Source: Roseovarius nubinhibens ISM (lineage in GTDB: Bacteria; Pseudomonadota; Alphaproteobacteria; Rhodobacterales; Rhodobacteraceae). Taken from it: 64,000 bases of DNA. The stretch is from positions 3,512,289 to 3,576,288 of the forward strand of contig NZ_CH724156.1 in assembly GCF_000152625.1 (NCBI RefSeq), given 5' to 3'. Shown piece by piece: positions 44,897 through 53,661 of the stretch. Position numbers and translations under genes: made by a program. Each line of letters begins with the position of its first letter. Position 1 is the first letter of the stretch. The notes beneath the pieces are model-generated. The model was not told the DNA's origin. It did no database searches and was given only the letters and a program-made list of their open reading frames with translations.

Positions 44897-45436
44897 ATGT
44901 TTATCCGTGACATCGCACTCACCGCCGCCCTCGCAACAACCACCGCCATGGGCGCCTATGCCGCCTCGCTCGACAGCGGCATCAATGTCGAAGGCAAAGT
45001 GATGGAAGACGGCGCACAGGTTCAGACCGAAACCACGCTCGACACCGACATCCGCGAAGTCGAAGGCAAGACCCAGACCAACGTCGGCCTCGAGACCAAC
45101 AAGCAGCTCGTGGCAGACGCCACGGTCAAGGATCTCGGCCCCGATGACGTCCGGGGTGACACCGCCGAGGACGAGTTCGACCGCATCTTCGTCGCCGCCA
45201 AGGCCGGCACCGAAGTCCGCACCTCGGATGGCGAGCTGATCGGTACCGTGATCGAAGCCCGTGAAACCGATGACGAGAACGGCGCCATCGTCTTTGTCGA
45301 CGTCGCCGCCGATGCTGACATCCCGGCCAAGACCGTGGGCTTCACGCTCGACACGCTGAACGTGGCCACCGCCGGCACCATCGAATACGGCGCCGAGATG
45401 AGCCATCTGCGCGGCCATGTGCTCGCCAATATGTAA
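44897..45436 (+). CDS. Secreted PRC-barrel domain protein
   Basis: 179 residues. A signal peptide ([20 protein letters not shown], cut near AYAA) precedes an acidic region (about 25-95). A PRC-barrel-like beta domain follows ([20 protein letters not shown], then [20 protein letters not shown]). The start is fixed by AGGAGG 7 bases upstream. Periplasmic PRC-barrel proteins in Rhodobacteraceae are often envelope-stress proteins of unknown action. A single-gene transcript is indicated by the strong terminator 64 bases after the stop. Confidence 0.8.
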   Translation: MFIRDIALTAALATTTAMGAYAASLDSGINVEGKVMEDGAQVQTETTLDTDIREVEGKTQTNVGLETNKQLVADATVKDLGPDDVRGDTAEDEFDRIFVAAKAGTEVRTSDGELIGTVIEARETDDENGAIVFVDVAADADIPAKTVGFTLDTLNVATAGTIEYGAEMSHLRGHVLANM

Positions 45437-45499
45437 GCTCTAGGCCTTTATGGGCCACAGGCTTCGGGGGGCACCCTCCCGCCCCCCAATCTCCCCGAA

Positions 45500-45526
45500 A
45501 CGGCCCGGACATCGCGTCCGGGTCGT
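45500..45526 (+). terminator. Terminator after the PRC-barrel gene
   Basis: 11-base-pair stem ACGGCCCGGAC / GTCCGGGTCGT (one G-T pair), loop ATCGC, followed by TTTG. A classical factor-independent terminator. Confidence 0.85.
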
Positions 45527-45627
45527 TTTGCTGTGGGCTAAGCGGGAGAGCCGCGCCCCCGCCCCCTTTCCCCCATCCCCGCAATCGCCTAAAGAAGGCC
45601 CATGCCGCAAAAGGGGAATCGGAGCAG

Positions 45628-47790
45628 ATGCAAGAACCTGCCATCACGCCGGAACTGATCGACGCGCACGGGCTCAAGCCCGATGAATATGATCGCATCC
45701 TGGAGATCATCGGCCGCGAGCCGACGTTTACCGAGCTGGGCATCTTCTCGGCCATGTGGAACGAGCATTGCTCCTATAAATCCTCCAAGAAATGGTTGCG
45801 CACCCTGCCGACCACCGGCCCGCAGGTGATCTGCGGCCCCGGCGAAAACGCCGGCGTGGTCGATATCGGCGATGGTCAGGCCGTGGTCTTCAAGATGGAA
45901 AGCCACAACCACCCCTCCTATATCGAGCCCTACCAAGGCGCGGCCACCGGCGTCGGCGGCATCCTCCGCGATGTCTTCACCATGGGCGCGCGCCCCGTGG
46001 CGGCGATGAACTCGCTGAGCTTTGGCGAACTGTCGCACCCGAAAACCCGCCAGCTTGTGCATGGCGTGGTCGAAGGCGTCGGCGGTTACGGCAATTGCTT
46101 TGGCGTGCCCACGGTGGGCGGCGAGGTCCGCTTTGACCCGGCCTATAATGGCAACTGCCTGGTGAACGCCTTTGCCGCCGGTCTCGCCGATGCGGACAAG
46201 ATCTTCTACTCCGCCGCCTCGGGCGTCGGCATGCCCGTCGTCTATCTCGGCGCCAAGACCGGCCGCGACGGCGTCGGCGGCGCGACCATGGCCTCGGCCG
46301 AATTCGACGACACGATCGAAGAGAAACGCCCCACCGTTCAGGTCGGCGATCCCTTCACCGAAAAACGCCTGATGGAGGCGACGCTCGAACTGATGGCCAC
46401 CGGCGCGGTGATCTCCATTCAGGACATGGGCGCCGCAGGCCTCACCTGCTCGGCCGTGGAAATGGGCGACAAGGGCGGGCTCGGCGTGCGGCTCGATCTC
46501 GATTCCGTGCCGCAGCGCGAAGCCAACATGACCGCTTATGAGATGATGCTCTCCGAGAGCCAGGAGCGGATGCTCATGGTCCTCAAGCCCGAGCTCGAGG
46601 CCGAGGCCCGCGCCGTCTTCGAGAAATGGGATCTCGATTTCGCCATCGTCGGCGAAACCATCGACGAAGACCGCTTCCTGATCCTGCATCAGGGCAATGT
46701 CATGGCCGATCTGCCGCTGTCGAAACTCTCCTCGACCGCCCCGGAATATGACCGCCCCTGGGAGGAAACCCCGGCCCCCGCAGCCCTCACCACCAACCTG
46801 CCCGACAGCGACCCTGTCGAGGCCCTGCGCAAATTGGTGAGCTCGCCCAACTACTGCTCGCGGCAATGGGTCTATGAACAATATGACACGATGGTCATGG
46901 CCGACACGGTGCGCGGCCCCGGTCTCGGCGGCGGTCTGATCCGCGTCCATGGCACGGAAAAACTGCTGGCCTTCACCTCCGACGTGACCCCGCGCTACGT
47001 CAAGGCGAACCCGGTCGAAGGCGGCAAACAGGCGGTGGCCGAGGCCTATCGCAACCTGACCGCCCTCGGCGCGACGCCGCTCGCCACCACCGACAACATG
47101 AATTTCGGCAACCCCGAGAAACCCGCCATCATGGGTCAGTTCGTCGGCGCCATCAAAGGCATCGGTGCCGCGGTCGAAGCGCTCGACATGCCGATCGTCT
47201 CGGGCAACGTGTCGCTCTATAATGAAACCGACGGCAAGGCGATCCTGCCCACCCCCACCATTGGTGCCGTGGGTCTCATCGCCAGCGAAGACAAGGCCAT
47301 TCTCGGCGCGGCCCAGCCCGGCGACATCGCCCTTCTGGTGGGCGACACCCGCGGCCACCTGGGCCAGTCGGCCTGGCTTGCCGAGGTGCTTGAGCGCGCC
47401 GAAGGCGACGCGCCGCCGGTCGATCTCGCCGCCGAGAAACGCAACGGCGATTTCATCCGCGACAACCACGCCTCGATCCGCGCCTGCACCGACCTCTCCG
47501 ACGGCGGGCTGGCCCTCGCGGGCTTCGAGATGGCCGAGGCCGCAGGCACCGGCCTCGCCCTCACCCCCGCCAGCACCGGCGATCTCTTCGGCGAAGACCA
47601 GGCCCGCTACCTGCTGGCCGTCGCCCCCGATCAACTCGCCACGCTGCAAGAGGCCGCCCAGGCCGCCGACGTGCCGCTCACCCAGGTGGGCAGCTTCGGC
47701 GGCGACCAGATCGCCCTCGGCTCGGCCTCTGTGCCGCTGGCAGAGCTCGCCACGCTCTACCGCACGAGCTTCGGCCGCTATTTCGCCTGA
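45628..47790 (+). CDS. purL: Phosphoribosylformylglycinamidine synthase subunit PurL
   Basis: Synthetase subunit of FGAM synthase, fourth step of purine synthesis, 720 residues. This is the small-type PurL, which needs PurS and PurQ; these are not adjacent. The start gives [20 protein letters not shown]. Motifs: [56 protein letters not shown] and the second-half [20 protein letters not shown]. It ends with a copy of the post-stop element and a strong hairpin. Confidence 0.97.
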   Translation: MQEPAITPELIDAHGLKPDEYDRILEIIGREPTFTELGIFSAMWNEHCSYKSSKKWLRTLPTTGPQVICGPGENAGVVDIGDGQAVVFKMESHNHPSYIEPYQGAATGVGGILRDVFTMGARPVAAMNSLSFGELSHPKTRQLVHGVVEGVGGYGNCFGVPTVGGEVRFDPAYNGNCLVNAFAAGLADADKIFYSAASGVGMPVVYLGAKTGRDGVGGATMASAEFDDTIEEKRPTVQVGDPFTEKRLMEATLELMATGAVISIQDMGAAGLTCSAVEMGDKGGLGVRLDLDSVPQREANMTAYEMMLSESQERMLMVLKPELEAEARAVFEKWDLDFAIVGETIDEDRFLILHQGNVMADLPLSKLSSTAPEYDRPWEETPAPAALTTNLPDSDPVEALRKLVSSPNYCSRQWVYEQYDTMVMADTVRGPGLGGGLIRVHGTEKLLAFTSDVTPRYVKANPVEGGKQAVAEAYRNLTALGATPLATTDNMNFGNPEKPAIMGQFVGAIKGIGAAVEALDMPIVSGNVSLYNETDGKAILPTPTIGAVGLIASEDKAILGAAQPGDIALLVGDTRGHLGQSAWLAEVLERAEGDAPPVDLAAEKRNGDFIRDNHASIRACTDLSDGGLALAGFEMAEAAGTGLALTPASTGDLFGEDQARYLLAVAPDQLATLQEAAQAADVPLTQVGSFGGDQIALGSASVPLAELATLYRTSFGRYFA

Positions 47791-47800
47791 GCCCCACCGC

Positions 47801-47857
47801 TCTTTCTGGTTTCAAATACCCAAAAACAACGCCCGCCGGTTCCCCCCGGCGGGCGTT
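47801..47857 (+). terminator. Post-stop element (copy 2) and terminator after purL
   Basis: The 24-base element at 47801-47824 (TCTTTCTGGT, three bases, AAATACCCAAA) is identical to copy 1 outside its three variable bases. It is followed by a 12-base-pair hairpin AACGCCCGCCGG / CCGGCGGGCGTT at 47828-47857, then CTG. Confidence 0.8.
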
Positions 47858-47878
47858 CTGCATCGAGGGCCAGAAACT

Positions 47879-48349
47879 TCACCCCTGAAACAGCCCTTTG
47901 ATCACCCCCGGCCCGCTCTGCACCAGCCAGGCCGACAGCGCCCCCTCAAAGAGAAAATGATCCACCCCAAAGACCAGCGCCACCAGCGTCAGCCATTGCA
48001 GCGGCCGCGTGACGATACTGTGCAAGAGCTTGAGCCCATAGGCCACCGCCGCAAAGGCCAAAAGCGCCGCCCCCCAGGCCAGAGGATCCGGCGCAAAGGC
48101 GCGATAGGCGAGATAGGCCGCAAGCCCCCCCAAGACCCAAGCCGCGAGGCGCAGCTTGGGCGGCAGCGGCGTCATCGACCGGCCCCCAACCCTGCCGCCC
48201 CCGCCGCGCATCTGGCGGTCCATATTGTCCTGCTGCAGCTTGCGGATCGGATCAACGACAAGCCCGCGCCCGCCGCAATGCCCGCAGATGATATTGCCAT
48301 GCCTGCCGCTGCCGCCGCAGCCCGAGCATATGGTTAACGGATCCCCCAT
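47879..48349 (-). CDS. Membrane protein with a DnaJ-like zinc-finger motif
   Basis: 156 residues. The N terminus has two CxxCxGxG-type motifs (CSGCGGSGRHGNIICGHCGG), as in the cysteine-rich domain of DnaJ. A basic Gly-rich linker (RQMRGGGGRVGGRSM) and about three hydrophobic helices follow from residue 65 on. I do not recognise the family. The zinc finger is cytoplasmic if the linker follows the positive-inside rule. The start at 48349 (MGDPLTICSGCG) has AAGGGGATGG upstream. It converges on purL. Confidence 0.65.
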   Translation of the reverse strand: MGDPLTICSGCGGSGRHGNIICGHCGGRGLVVDPIRKLQQDNMDRQMRGGGGRVGGRSMTPLPPKLRLAAWVLGGLAAYLAYRAFAPDPLAWGAALLAFAAVAYGLKLLHSIVTRPLQWLTLVALVFGVDHFLFEGALSAWLVQSGPGVIKGLFQG

Positions 48350-48607
48350 CTCGCCATCCCCTTGTGTTCCCCGGGGCAACTATACCAAAAATTGGCGTTT
48401 TTTGCGATCCTCTGGCATGCTGGTTCCCGGGATCCCGGCCGTATCTCCGGCTCCGATCCCCCGGAGGCCCCCGCCCTGGCCCATTCCGCCACTGCGCCGC
48501 AAGCCTCCCACCGACCGCGTTACGAGCATGTGTGCGCCCCGATCCCTGTCACCGGGCAATTCCAGACAAAGGACATCCGCCAATATCCCAAAAGGGAGGG
48601 ACAGATC

Positions 48608-49345
48608 ATGCGACATCTCACATTGGCACTGCTCTTGGGCGCGCTCGCCGCCCTCCTCCGACCCGCCACGGCCCAGACGGCCCATAGCGACGAGACCCTC
48701 GGCGTCTCCTTTGCCCTGCCCCAATCCGACTGGCTCGAGCTAGAAACAACCGCGCCCATCCGCTTTGCCATCGGCAACCTCACCACGCCCGAGGCCAGCC
48801 AGGGCGCGCTCTGGCGCGCCTGTTTCCTGCAAGGCGGCCCCTATCCCGAGGCCATGACACCGCCGCAAACCACCGGCGATTTGCTCTCGGACATGACGGC
48901 TGAAGGCGCCGAGATCTTCGCCCGCTCGCGCGGTGACGGGCTCGCCCGACAGGGCTACACGCTCGACAGCGCCGAGGCCACGCCGCGCCAGGACGGCTAC
49001 CCGAGCTGGGACTACCACGCCACCGGCGAGATCCAAAGCGTGCCCGTGACCCTCACCGCCCGCACGCTCTTCCTGAAAACCACCGTCGCCACGCTCTCCT
49101 GCGAGCTCTACCCCGGCAACGCGCCGCAAGGCACCGATCTCGGCGCCACACGGGCCGAGATCACCCAGATTCTCGCCAGCCTCGCGCCCCTGCCCGCCGC
49201 CGCCCTCCCCCAAGGCACCGCCAGCAAAAGAGCCGACCGCACCGACAGCCTCCTCGCCACCATCGGCCGCGGCATCGGCATCGTGATCCTGGCGCTCTTC
49301 GCCATCCTGCTGACCCGCCGCCTGACCCGCCGCAAACGCCGCTGA
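48608..49345 (+). CDS. Hypothetical exported protein with a C-terminal membrane anchor
   Basis: 245 residues. A signal peptide (MRHLTLALLLGALAALLRPA, cut after ATAQ) is followed by a soluble periplasmic domain of ~170 residues with two Cys (ACFLQGG and LSCELYPG) that could pair. A single C-terminal helix (GIGIVILALFAILL) and a basic tail RRLTRRKRR follow, giving a protein anchored from the periplasmic side. The start at 48608 has GGGAGGG upstream. No known domain is recognised. It ends with copy 3 of the post-stop element and a terminator. Confidence 0.7.
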   Translation: MRHLTLALLLGALAALLRPATAQTAHSDETLGVSFALPQSDWLELETTAPIRFAIGNLTTPEASQGALWRACFLQGGPYPEAMTPPQTTGDLLSDMTAEGAEIFARSRGDGLARQGYTLDSAEATPRQDGYPSWDYHATGEIQSVPVTLTARTLFLKTTVATLSCELYPGNAPQGTDLGATRAEITQILASLAPLPAAALPQGTASKRADRTDSLLATIGRGIGIVILALFAILLTRRLTRRKRR

Positions 49346-49351
49346 GCCCCC

Positions 49352-49408
49352 TCATTCTGGTCCCAAATACCCAAAGAAAAACGCCCGCCGATCCCCCGGC
49401 GGGCGTTT
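49352..49408 (+). terminator. Post-stop element (copy 3) and terminator
   Basis: A 24-base element at 49352-49375 (TCATTCTGGT, CCC, AAATACCCAAA) differs from copies 1 and 2 at one conserved position. It is followed at 49379-49408 by the hairpin AAACGCCCGCCG / CGGCGGGCGTTT. The hairpin stem nearly repeats that of copy 2. Confidence 0.8.
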
Positions 49409-49445
49409 CATATCGCAACCACAGCCTCACACGGGGCCGCCAACC

Positions 49446-49808
49446 TCAGGCGTTGGCTTCGCGGATCTTCTCGGCGGCGTCCTTGTCATAGGTCACGCCA
49501 TTTTCCTCGAACAGCGTGTCCAACTCCCCCGAGAGCGTCATCTCGGTGATGATGTCACAGCCGCCCACGAACTCGCCCTTCACATAGAGCTGCGGGATCG
49601 TCGGCCAGTCGGAATACTCCTTGATCCCCTGCCGGATCTCCTCATCCGCCAGCACGTTCACATCGGCGTAATTGACACCCATATAGTTGAGCACCCCCGC
49701 CACGCGGCTGGAAAACCCGCATTGCGGCATTTCCTTGGTGCCCTTCATATAGAGCACCACGTCATTGGATTTGACGGTCTCGTCGATCCGGGTCTTTGCG
49801 TCACTCAT
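49446..49808 (-). CDS. grxD: Monothiol glutaredoxin, Grx4 family
   Basis: 120 residues. CGFS-type glutaredoxin that binds a [2Fe-2S] cluster with glutathione and works with BolA in iron-sulfur trafficking. It starts [20 protein letters not shown]. The active motif is [17 protein letters not shown], with [19 protein letters not shown] forming the glutathione site. It lies 24 bases after the bolA gene, and the pairing supports a Grx4-BolA complex. Confidence 0.95.
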   Translation of the reverse strand: MSDAKTRIDETVKSNDVVLYMKGTKEMPQCGFSSRVAGVLNYMGVNYADVNVLADEEIRQGIKEYSDWPTIPQLYVKGEFVGGCDIITEMTLSGELDTLFEENGVTYDKDAAEKIREANA

Positions 49809-49832
49809 TGCTCATGTCCTTGTCTCTAGATC

Positions 49833-50069
49833 TCAGTCGGGCGCCTTGGTGGTGAGCGCCAGCGCGTGCAGCTCGCCGTTTGACCCGTCCATCTTACCCT
49901 TGAGCGCCGCATAAACGGCGCGTTGCTGTTGCACGCGGTTCTTCCCGCGAAAGCTTTCGTCGATCACCTCGGCTGCAAAATGCGCCCCGTCATCGCCCTG
50001 CACGCTGATCCGCGCATTGGGAAAGCTCTCACGGATCAAAGCCTCGATATCGCTTGCGAGAATGGCCAT
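49833..50069 (-). CDS. bolA: BolA family protein
   Basis: 78 residues, short BolA/IbaG type. It begins MAILASDIEALIRESFPNAR. The class II KH-like core is AAEVIDESFRGKNRVQQQRA, with a conserved His in GELHALALTTKAPD. BolA proteins bind [2Fe-2S] glutaredoxins through that His region, and the gene is directly upstream of grxD. The start at 50069 matches the family N terminus and follows AAGGAGGGCG. The longer open frame to 50237 is non-coding upstream sequence shared with the divergent glycosyltransferase. Confidence 0.92.
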   Translation of the reverse strand: MAILASDIEALIRESFPNARISVQGDDGAHFAAEVIDESFRGKNRVQQQRAVYAALKGKMDGSNGELHALALTTKAPD

Positions 50070-50172
50070 CGCGCCCTCCTTGGTGGTTCCTCTCACGAGA
50101 TAGAGTGCCACCGACCCAAGCGCAAGGCAAAGCCCTCTTGCACCGCGCTGCGCTCTCGGCCAATCATGCCCC

Positions 50173-51168
50173 ATGACCGATGCCAACGCCCCCTCGCCCG
50201 ATCCAACGACCCGCTGGGGCATCGTCGCCACGGTCAAGGCTGACTGCGACGCGATCCTCGATTTCGCGGCCCATCACCTGGCGCTCGGCGCGCATCGCAT
50301 CCACCTCTTTCTCGACGAGGACAACCCAGAGGCCCGCGCGGCCCTCGCCACCCGGCCCCGGGTGCAGGTCACGGTCTGCGACGACGCCCATTGGGCCCGC
50401 TGGGACGGCCGGCCCGAAAAACATCAGGCCCGCCAGACGAAAAACGCCACCTTCGCCTATCGCCGCCGCCCCGGGGTCGACTGGCTTGCCCATATCGACG
50501 TGGATGAATTTCTCTGGCCCGACCGGCCCATCGGCGAACAGCTCGCCGCCCTGCCCGATGACACCGACGTGGTCCGGGTCTATCCCGTCGAGGCGCTGGC
50601 GCCGGTGGATGACAGCGCGCACCCCGGCCTCTGGTTCAAATCCTACGCGCGCCAACAAGCCATGCGCCGCCGCCAGACCGCCGAGATCTACCCCGAATTC
50701 GGCCCCCATCTCAACGGCGGCTTCCTGAGCCATGTGGCGGGCAAGGTCTTTATCCGCACCCGCATCCCCAAGGTGAATTTCCGCATTCACAACGGCTTTG
50801 TGCGGGGCGAACAGCTCAGCGCCGAGACCTCTTTGGCAGAGACCAAGCTCTGCCATCTCCACGCCCGCGATTTCGACCATTTCCTGCAGGCCTATCGCTA
50901 CCGGCTGGCGCGGGGCAGCTACCGCGCCGATCTCAAACCGGCGCCCACCCCGGATGGCGCGGGGCTCAACCTCAATGCGCTCTTCTCCCTGCTCGAGACC
51001 GAGGGCGGCGAGGCGGCGCTGCGCCGCTTCTACGCCGAGGTCTGCGAGGCGAGCCCCGCCCTACGCACCCGGCTCGCGGATCATGACCAGCTGCACCGGA
51101 TCGATCTCGATCTTGCGGCGAAACGGGCCCGGTTTTTCCCGCAAACCGCGTCAACTGTTGCCAAATAG
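50173..51168 (+). CDS. Glycosyltransferase family 2-like protein
   Basis: 331 residues. The N terminus (GIVATVKADCDAILDFAAHH, then LGAHRIHLFLDEDNPEARAA) and the metal-binding HIDVDEFLWPDRPIGEQLAA are typical of the Glyco_tranf_2_4 (DUF23/GT92-like) group. Later HLHARDFDHFLQAYRYRLAR and RIHNGFVRGE fit the acceptor half. No signal or membrane segment is seen, so it acts from the cytoplasm, likely on surface polysaccharide or glycolipid. The nearest neighbours are unrelated and give no clue to its substrate. Confidence 0.8.
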   Translation: MTDANAPSPDPTTRWGIVATVKADCDAILDFAAHHLALGAHRIHLFLDEDNPEARAALATRPRVQVTVCDDAHWARWDGRPEKHQARQTKNATFAYRRRPGVDWLAHIDVDEFLWPDRPIGEQLAALPDDTDVVRVYPVEALAPVDDSAHPGLWFKSYARQQAMRRRQTAEIYPEFGPHLNGGFLSHVAGKVFIRTRIPKVNFRIHNGFVRGEQLSAETSLAETKLCHLHARDFDHFLQAYRYRLARGSYRADLKPAPTPDGAGLNLNALFSLLETEGGEAALRRFYAEVCEASPALRTRLADHDQLHRIDLDLAAKRARFFPQTASTVAK

Positions 51169-51349
51169 GCGACAAAGCACCGCTTAACCCCCGCATTGTG
51201 CGCACATAATCACAACAGATTGCCACCAAGCCCAATCTGCGCTACATGGCCCCAAGGGATCGTTAATTGCGACGAACCGCAAGGGCCGCGTGGGCCCGAT
51301 CCCAATCATGACGGCGGGCCGGGAAAGTGTCCGCAAACAGCGGATACAC

Positions 51350-53008
51350 ATGACAAAATTCTCTGAGCTGAACCTCAACGCAAAAGTTCTCAAGGCCATC
51401 GACGAGGCCGGATACGAAAGCCCGACACCGATCCAGGCGGGCGCGATTCCCCCCGCCCTCGAAGGCCGCGACGTTCTGGGCATCGCCCAGACCGGCACTG
51501 GCAAGACCGCCAGCTTTACCCTTCCGATGCTCTCGCTTCTGGCCCGTGGCCGGGCCCGCGCCCGGATGCCGCGCAGCCTCGTGCTCTGCCCGACCCGCGA
51601 ATTGGCGGCACAGGTGGCGGAAAACTTCGACACCTATTCCAAACATCTGAAACTGACCAAGGCGCTGCTCATCGGCGGGGTCAGCTTCAAGGAACAGGAA
51701 CAGATCATCGACAAGGGCGTCGATGTGCTCATCGCCACGCCCGGCCGCCTGCTCGACCATTTCGAGCGCGGCAAGCTGATCCTGTCGGACGTCAAGGTGA
51801 TGGTCGTGGACGAAGCCGACCGGATGCTCGACATGGGGTTCATCCCCGATATCGAACGCATCTTCGGCCTGACCCCCTTCACCCGTCAGACGCTCTTCTT
51901 CTCGGCCACCATGGCCCCGGAAATCGAACGTATCACCAACACCTTCCTGTCGAACCCGGCACGGGTCGAAGTGGCCCGTCAGGCCACCGCCTCCGAGACC
52001 ATCGAACAGGGCGTGGTGATGTTCAAAGGCTCGCGCCGCGACCGCGAAGCCTCCGAGAAACGCAATGTCCTGCGCAAGCTGATCGACGCCGAGGGCGACA
52101 AATGCACCAACGCGATCATCTTCTGCAACCGCAAGACGGATGTGGATATCGTCGCGAAAAGCCTCAAGAAATACGGCTATGACGCGGCGCCGATCCATGG
52201 CGATCTCGACCAGTCTCAGCGCACGCGCACGCTCGAATCCTTCCGCGCTGGCGACCTGCGCTTCCTCGTGGCCTCCGATGTGGCGGCCCGTGGTCTCGAC
52301 GTGCCCTCGGTGAGCCATGTGTTCAACTTCGACGTGCCGAGCCATGCCGAGGATTACGTCCACCGCATCGGCCGCACCGGCCGCGCCGGGCGTGACGGCA
52401 AGGCGATGATGATCTGCTCGGCCCGCGACGAAAAGAATTTCGACGCCATCGAAAAGCTGATCCAGAAAGAGATCCCGCGCATCGACAACCCGCTCGGCAC
52501 CGCCCCCTCTGACGAGGGCGACAATGCCAAGCCCGACAGCGCCGAAGGCGACAAGCCGAAACCGCGCCGCACCCGCAGCCGTCGCGGCAAATCCGACAGC
52601 GCCCGCGACACGGCCCGCGACACGGCTGATGCCGCCCCCGCAGAGGCCACCGAGGCGGTCGCGACCAAATCCGACGCGCCCGCCGTGGCCGCGACAGAGG
52701 CAGAACCTGTGGCCGACACGGTCGAGGCGACCCCGGCCAAATCCGCCGACAACGACGACAAACCGCGCAGCCGCAGCCGCAGCCGCCGGGGCAAGCCCGC
52801 CGAGCCCGCCGAGCCCGCCGAGGAGAACGCCAGCGACACGCGCGAACCGCGCGAGAGCCGTGAAAATCGCGAAAACCGCGACCGCTCGCGCGGCGGTCAA
52901 TCGCGCGGCCAGCGTGGCGGCGGCCAACAGGGCAAAGGCCCCGTCGGCATGGGCGACCACCTGCCCAGCTTCATCGCGCTGAGCTTTGAGGAGCGGATGA
53001 CCGGCTAA
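51350..53008 (+). CDS. DEAD-box RNA helicase (RhlE-like)
   Basis: 552 residues. Helicase motifs in order: Q motif (YESPTPIQAGAIPPAL), I AQTGTGKTAS, Ia PTRELAAQV, II VVDEADRMLDMG, III FSATMAPEI, V DVAARGLDVPSVS, VI HRIGRTGRAG. After about residue 390 comes a 160-residue low-complexity tail of Ala/Glu/Asp and RSRSR/RGG-like stretches, probably an RNA-binding or condensate-forming region. The start at 51350 (MTKFSELNLNAKVLKAIDEA) matches RhlE. About 180 non-coding bases upstream are room for a regulated leader. Confidence 0.93.
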   Translation: MTKFSELNLNAKVLKAIDEAGYESPTPIQAGAIPPALEGRDVLGIAQTGTGKTASFTLPMLSLLARGRARARMPRSLVLCPTRELAAQVAENFDTYSKHLKLTKALLIGGVSFKEQEQIIDKGVDVLIATPGRLLDHFERGKLILSDVKVMVVDEADRMLDMGFIPDIERIFGLTPFTRQTLFFSATMAPEIERITNTFLSNPARVEVARQATASETIEQGVVMFKGSRRDREASEKRNVLRKLIDAEGDKCTNAIIFCNRKTDVDIVAKSLKKYGYDAAPIHGDLDQSQRTRTLESFRAGDLRFLVASDVAARGLDVPSVSHVFNFDVPSHAEDYVHRIGRTGRAGRDGKAMMICSARDEKNFDAIEKLIQKEIPRIDNPLGTAPSDEGDNAKPDSAEGDKPKPRRTRSRRGKSDSARDTARDTADAAPAEATEAVATKSDAPAVAATEAEPVADTVEATPAKSADNDDKPRSRSRSRRGKPAEPAEPAEENASDTREPRESRENRENRDRSRGGQSRGQRGGGQQGKGPVGMGDHLPSFIALSFEERMTG

Positions 53009-53032
53009 GCCCGGTCACCGACCCCCTTTCCT

Positions 53033-53494
53033 TTACCGACAGCTCGCAACGCTGCGATCGACCTTGCCGCCAATGGTGGGTTCGGGAAATTGCACCTGCA
53101 CGCTGCGCTGCCCCTTGTCGCCGATGGCCACCCGCGTCTTGCGGGTGAAATCGCCCTCGCTCGTCTCGAGCCGCACGGAAATCTCGACCTCGCGCCCCGC
53201 CCCGTCGAGCCCGGCGGTGACATGGGTCACGATCCCATAGTCGAACTCGCCATTGACGATGAACGCATCCTCCGCGTTGCGAAGCGCCAATATCTTGCAG
53301 GTGCTGAGCATCTGACCGCCAAGGCTGCGCATCACCAAGATCCCCACCAGAAGCAGCACCACCGCCCCACCGGCCATCTTGAGCCGCCCGATCCACACCC
53401 CCGACGGCCCCGGATTGTCGAGCCCACAGCTCGGGCAGGTCTTCGCCGCCTCTGAAATCTGATGCCCGCACTCGCGGCAATTCGTCAGCCCCAT
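53033..53494 (-). CDS. Zinc-ribbon membrane protein of unknown function
   Basis: 153 residues. The N-terminal zinc ribbon CRECGHQISEAAKTCPSCG is followed by one membrane helix (MAGGAVVLLLVGILVM, about 40-56). A periplasmic beta-rich domain with two Cys (STCKILALRNAEDAF and the C-terminal VASCR) completes the protein. Such cytoplasmic-ribbon, single-helix proteins are common and unassigned. The start at 53494 (MGLTNCREC) follows GGGGAGGATG; the longer frame to 53545 is probably not used. It is convergent with the helicase gene. Confidence 0.72.
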   Translation of the reverse strand: MGLTNCRECGHQISEAAKTCPSCGLDNPGPSGVWIGRLKMAGGAVVLLLVGILVMRSLGGQMLSTCKILALRNAEDAFIVNGEFDYGIVTHVTAGLDGAGREVEISVRLETSEGDFTRKTRVAIGDKGQRSVQVQFPEPTIGGKVDRSVASCR

Positions 53495-53590
53495 CTCGCA
53501 TCCTCCCCAAGAACGCTCCACTCCCCACCCCATGCAAGCGCGCAAACCCGCCGCGTTTCAACTCTTTTTTCGGCCTCTGAAACGAGAAAA

Positions 53591-53620
53591 GCCCTCCCCG
53601 TCACGCGAGACGGGAAGAGC
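53591..53620 (-). terminator. Terminator of the birA-coaX-rnj transcript
   Basis: On the minus strand a 12-base-pair stem GCTCTTCCCGTC / GACGGGGAGGGC (with G-T pairs), loop TCGCGT, is followed by TTTTCTCG. It lies about 41 bases after the rnj stop. Confidence 0.75.
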
Positions 53621-53661
53621 TCTGATACCCTGCCCTGCGGCAGAAATCGCCCGGAACGGCC

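Noticed and set aside
45589..47649. 686-codon open frame antisense to purL
   Set aside because: It is opposite a complete purL with all motifs, and its composition is that of a shadow frame.
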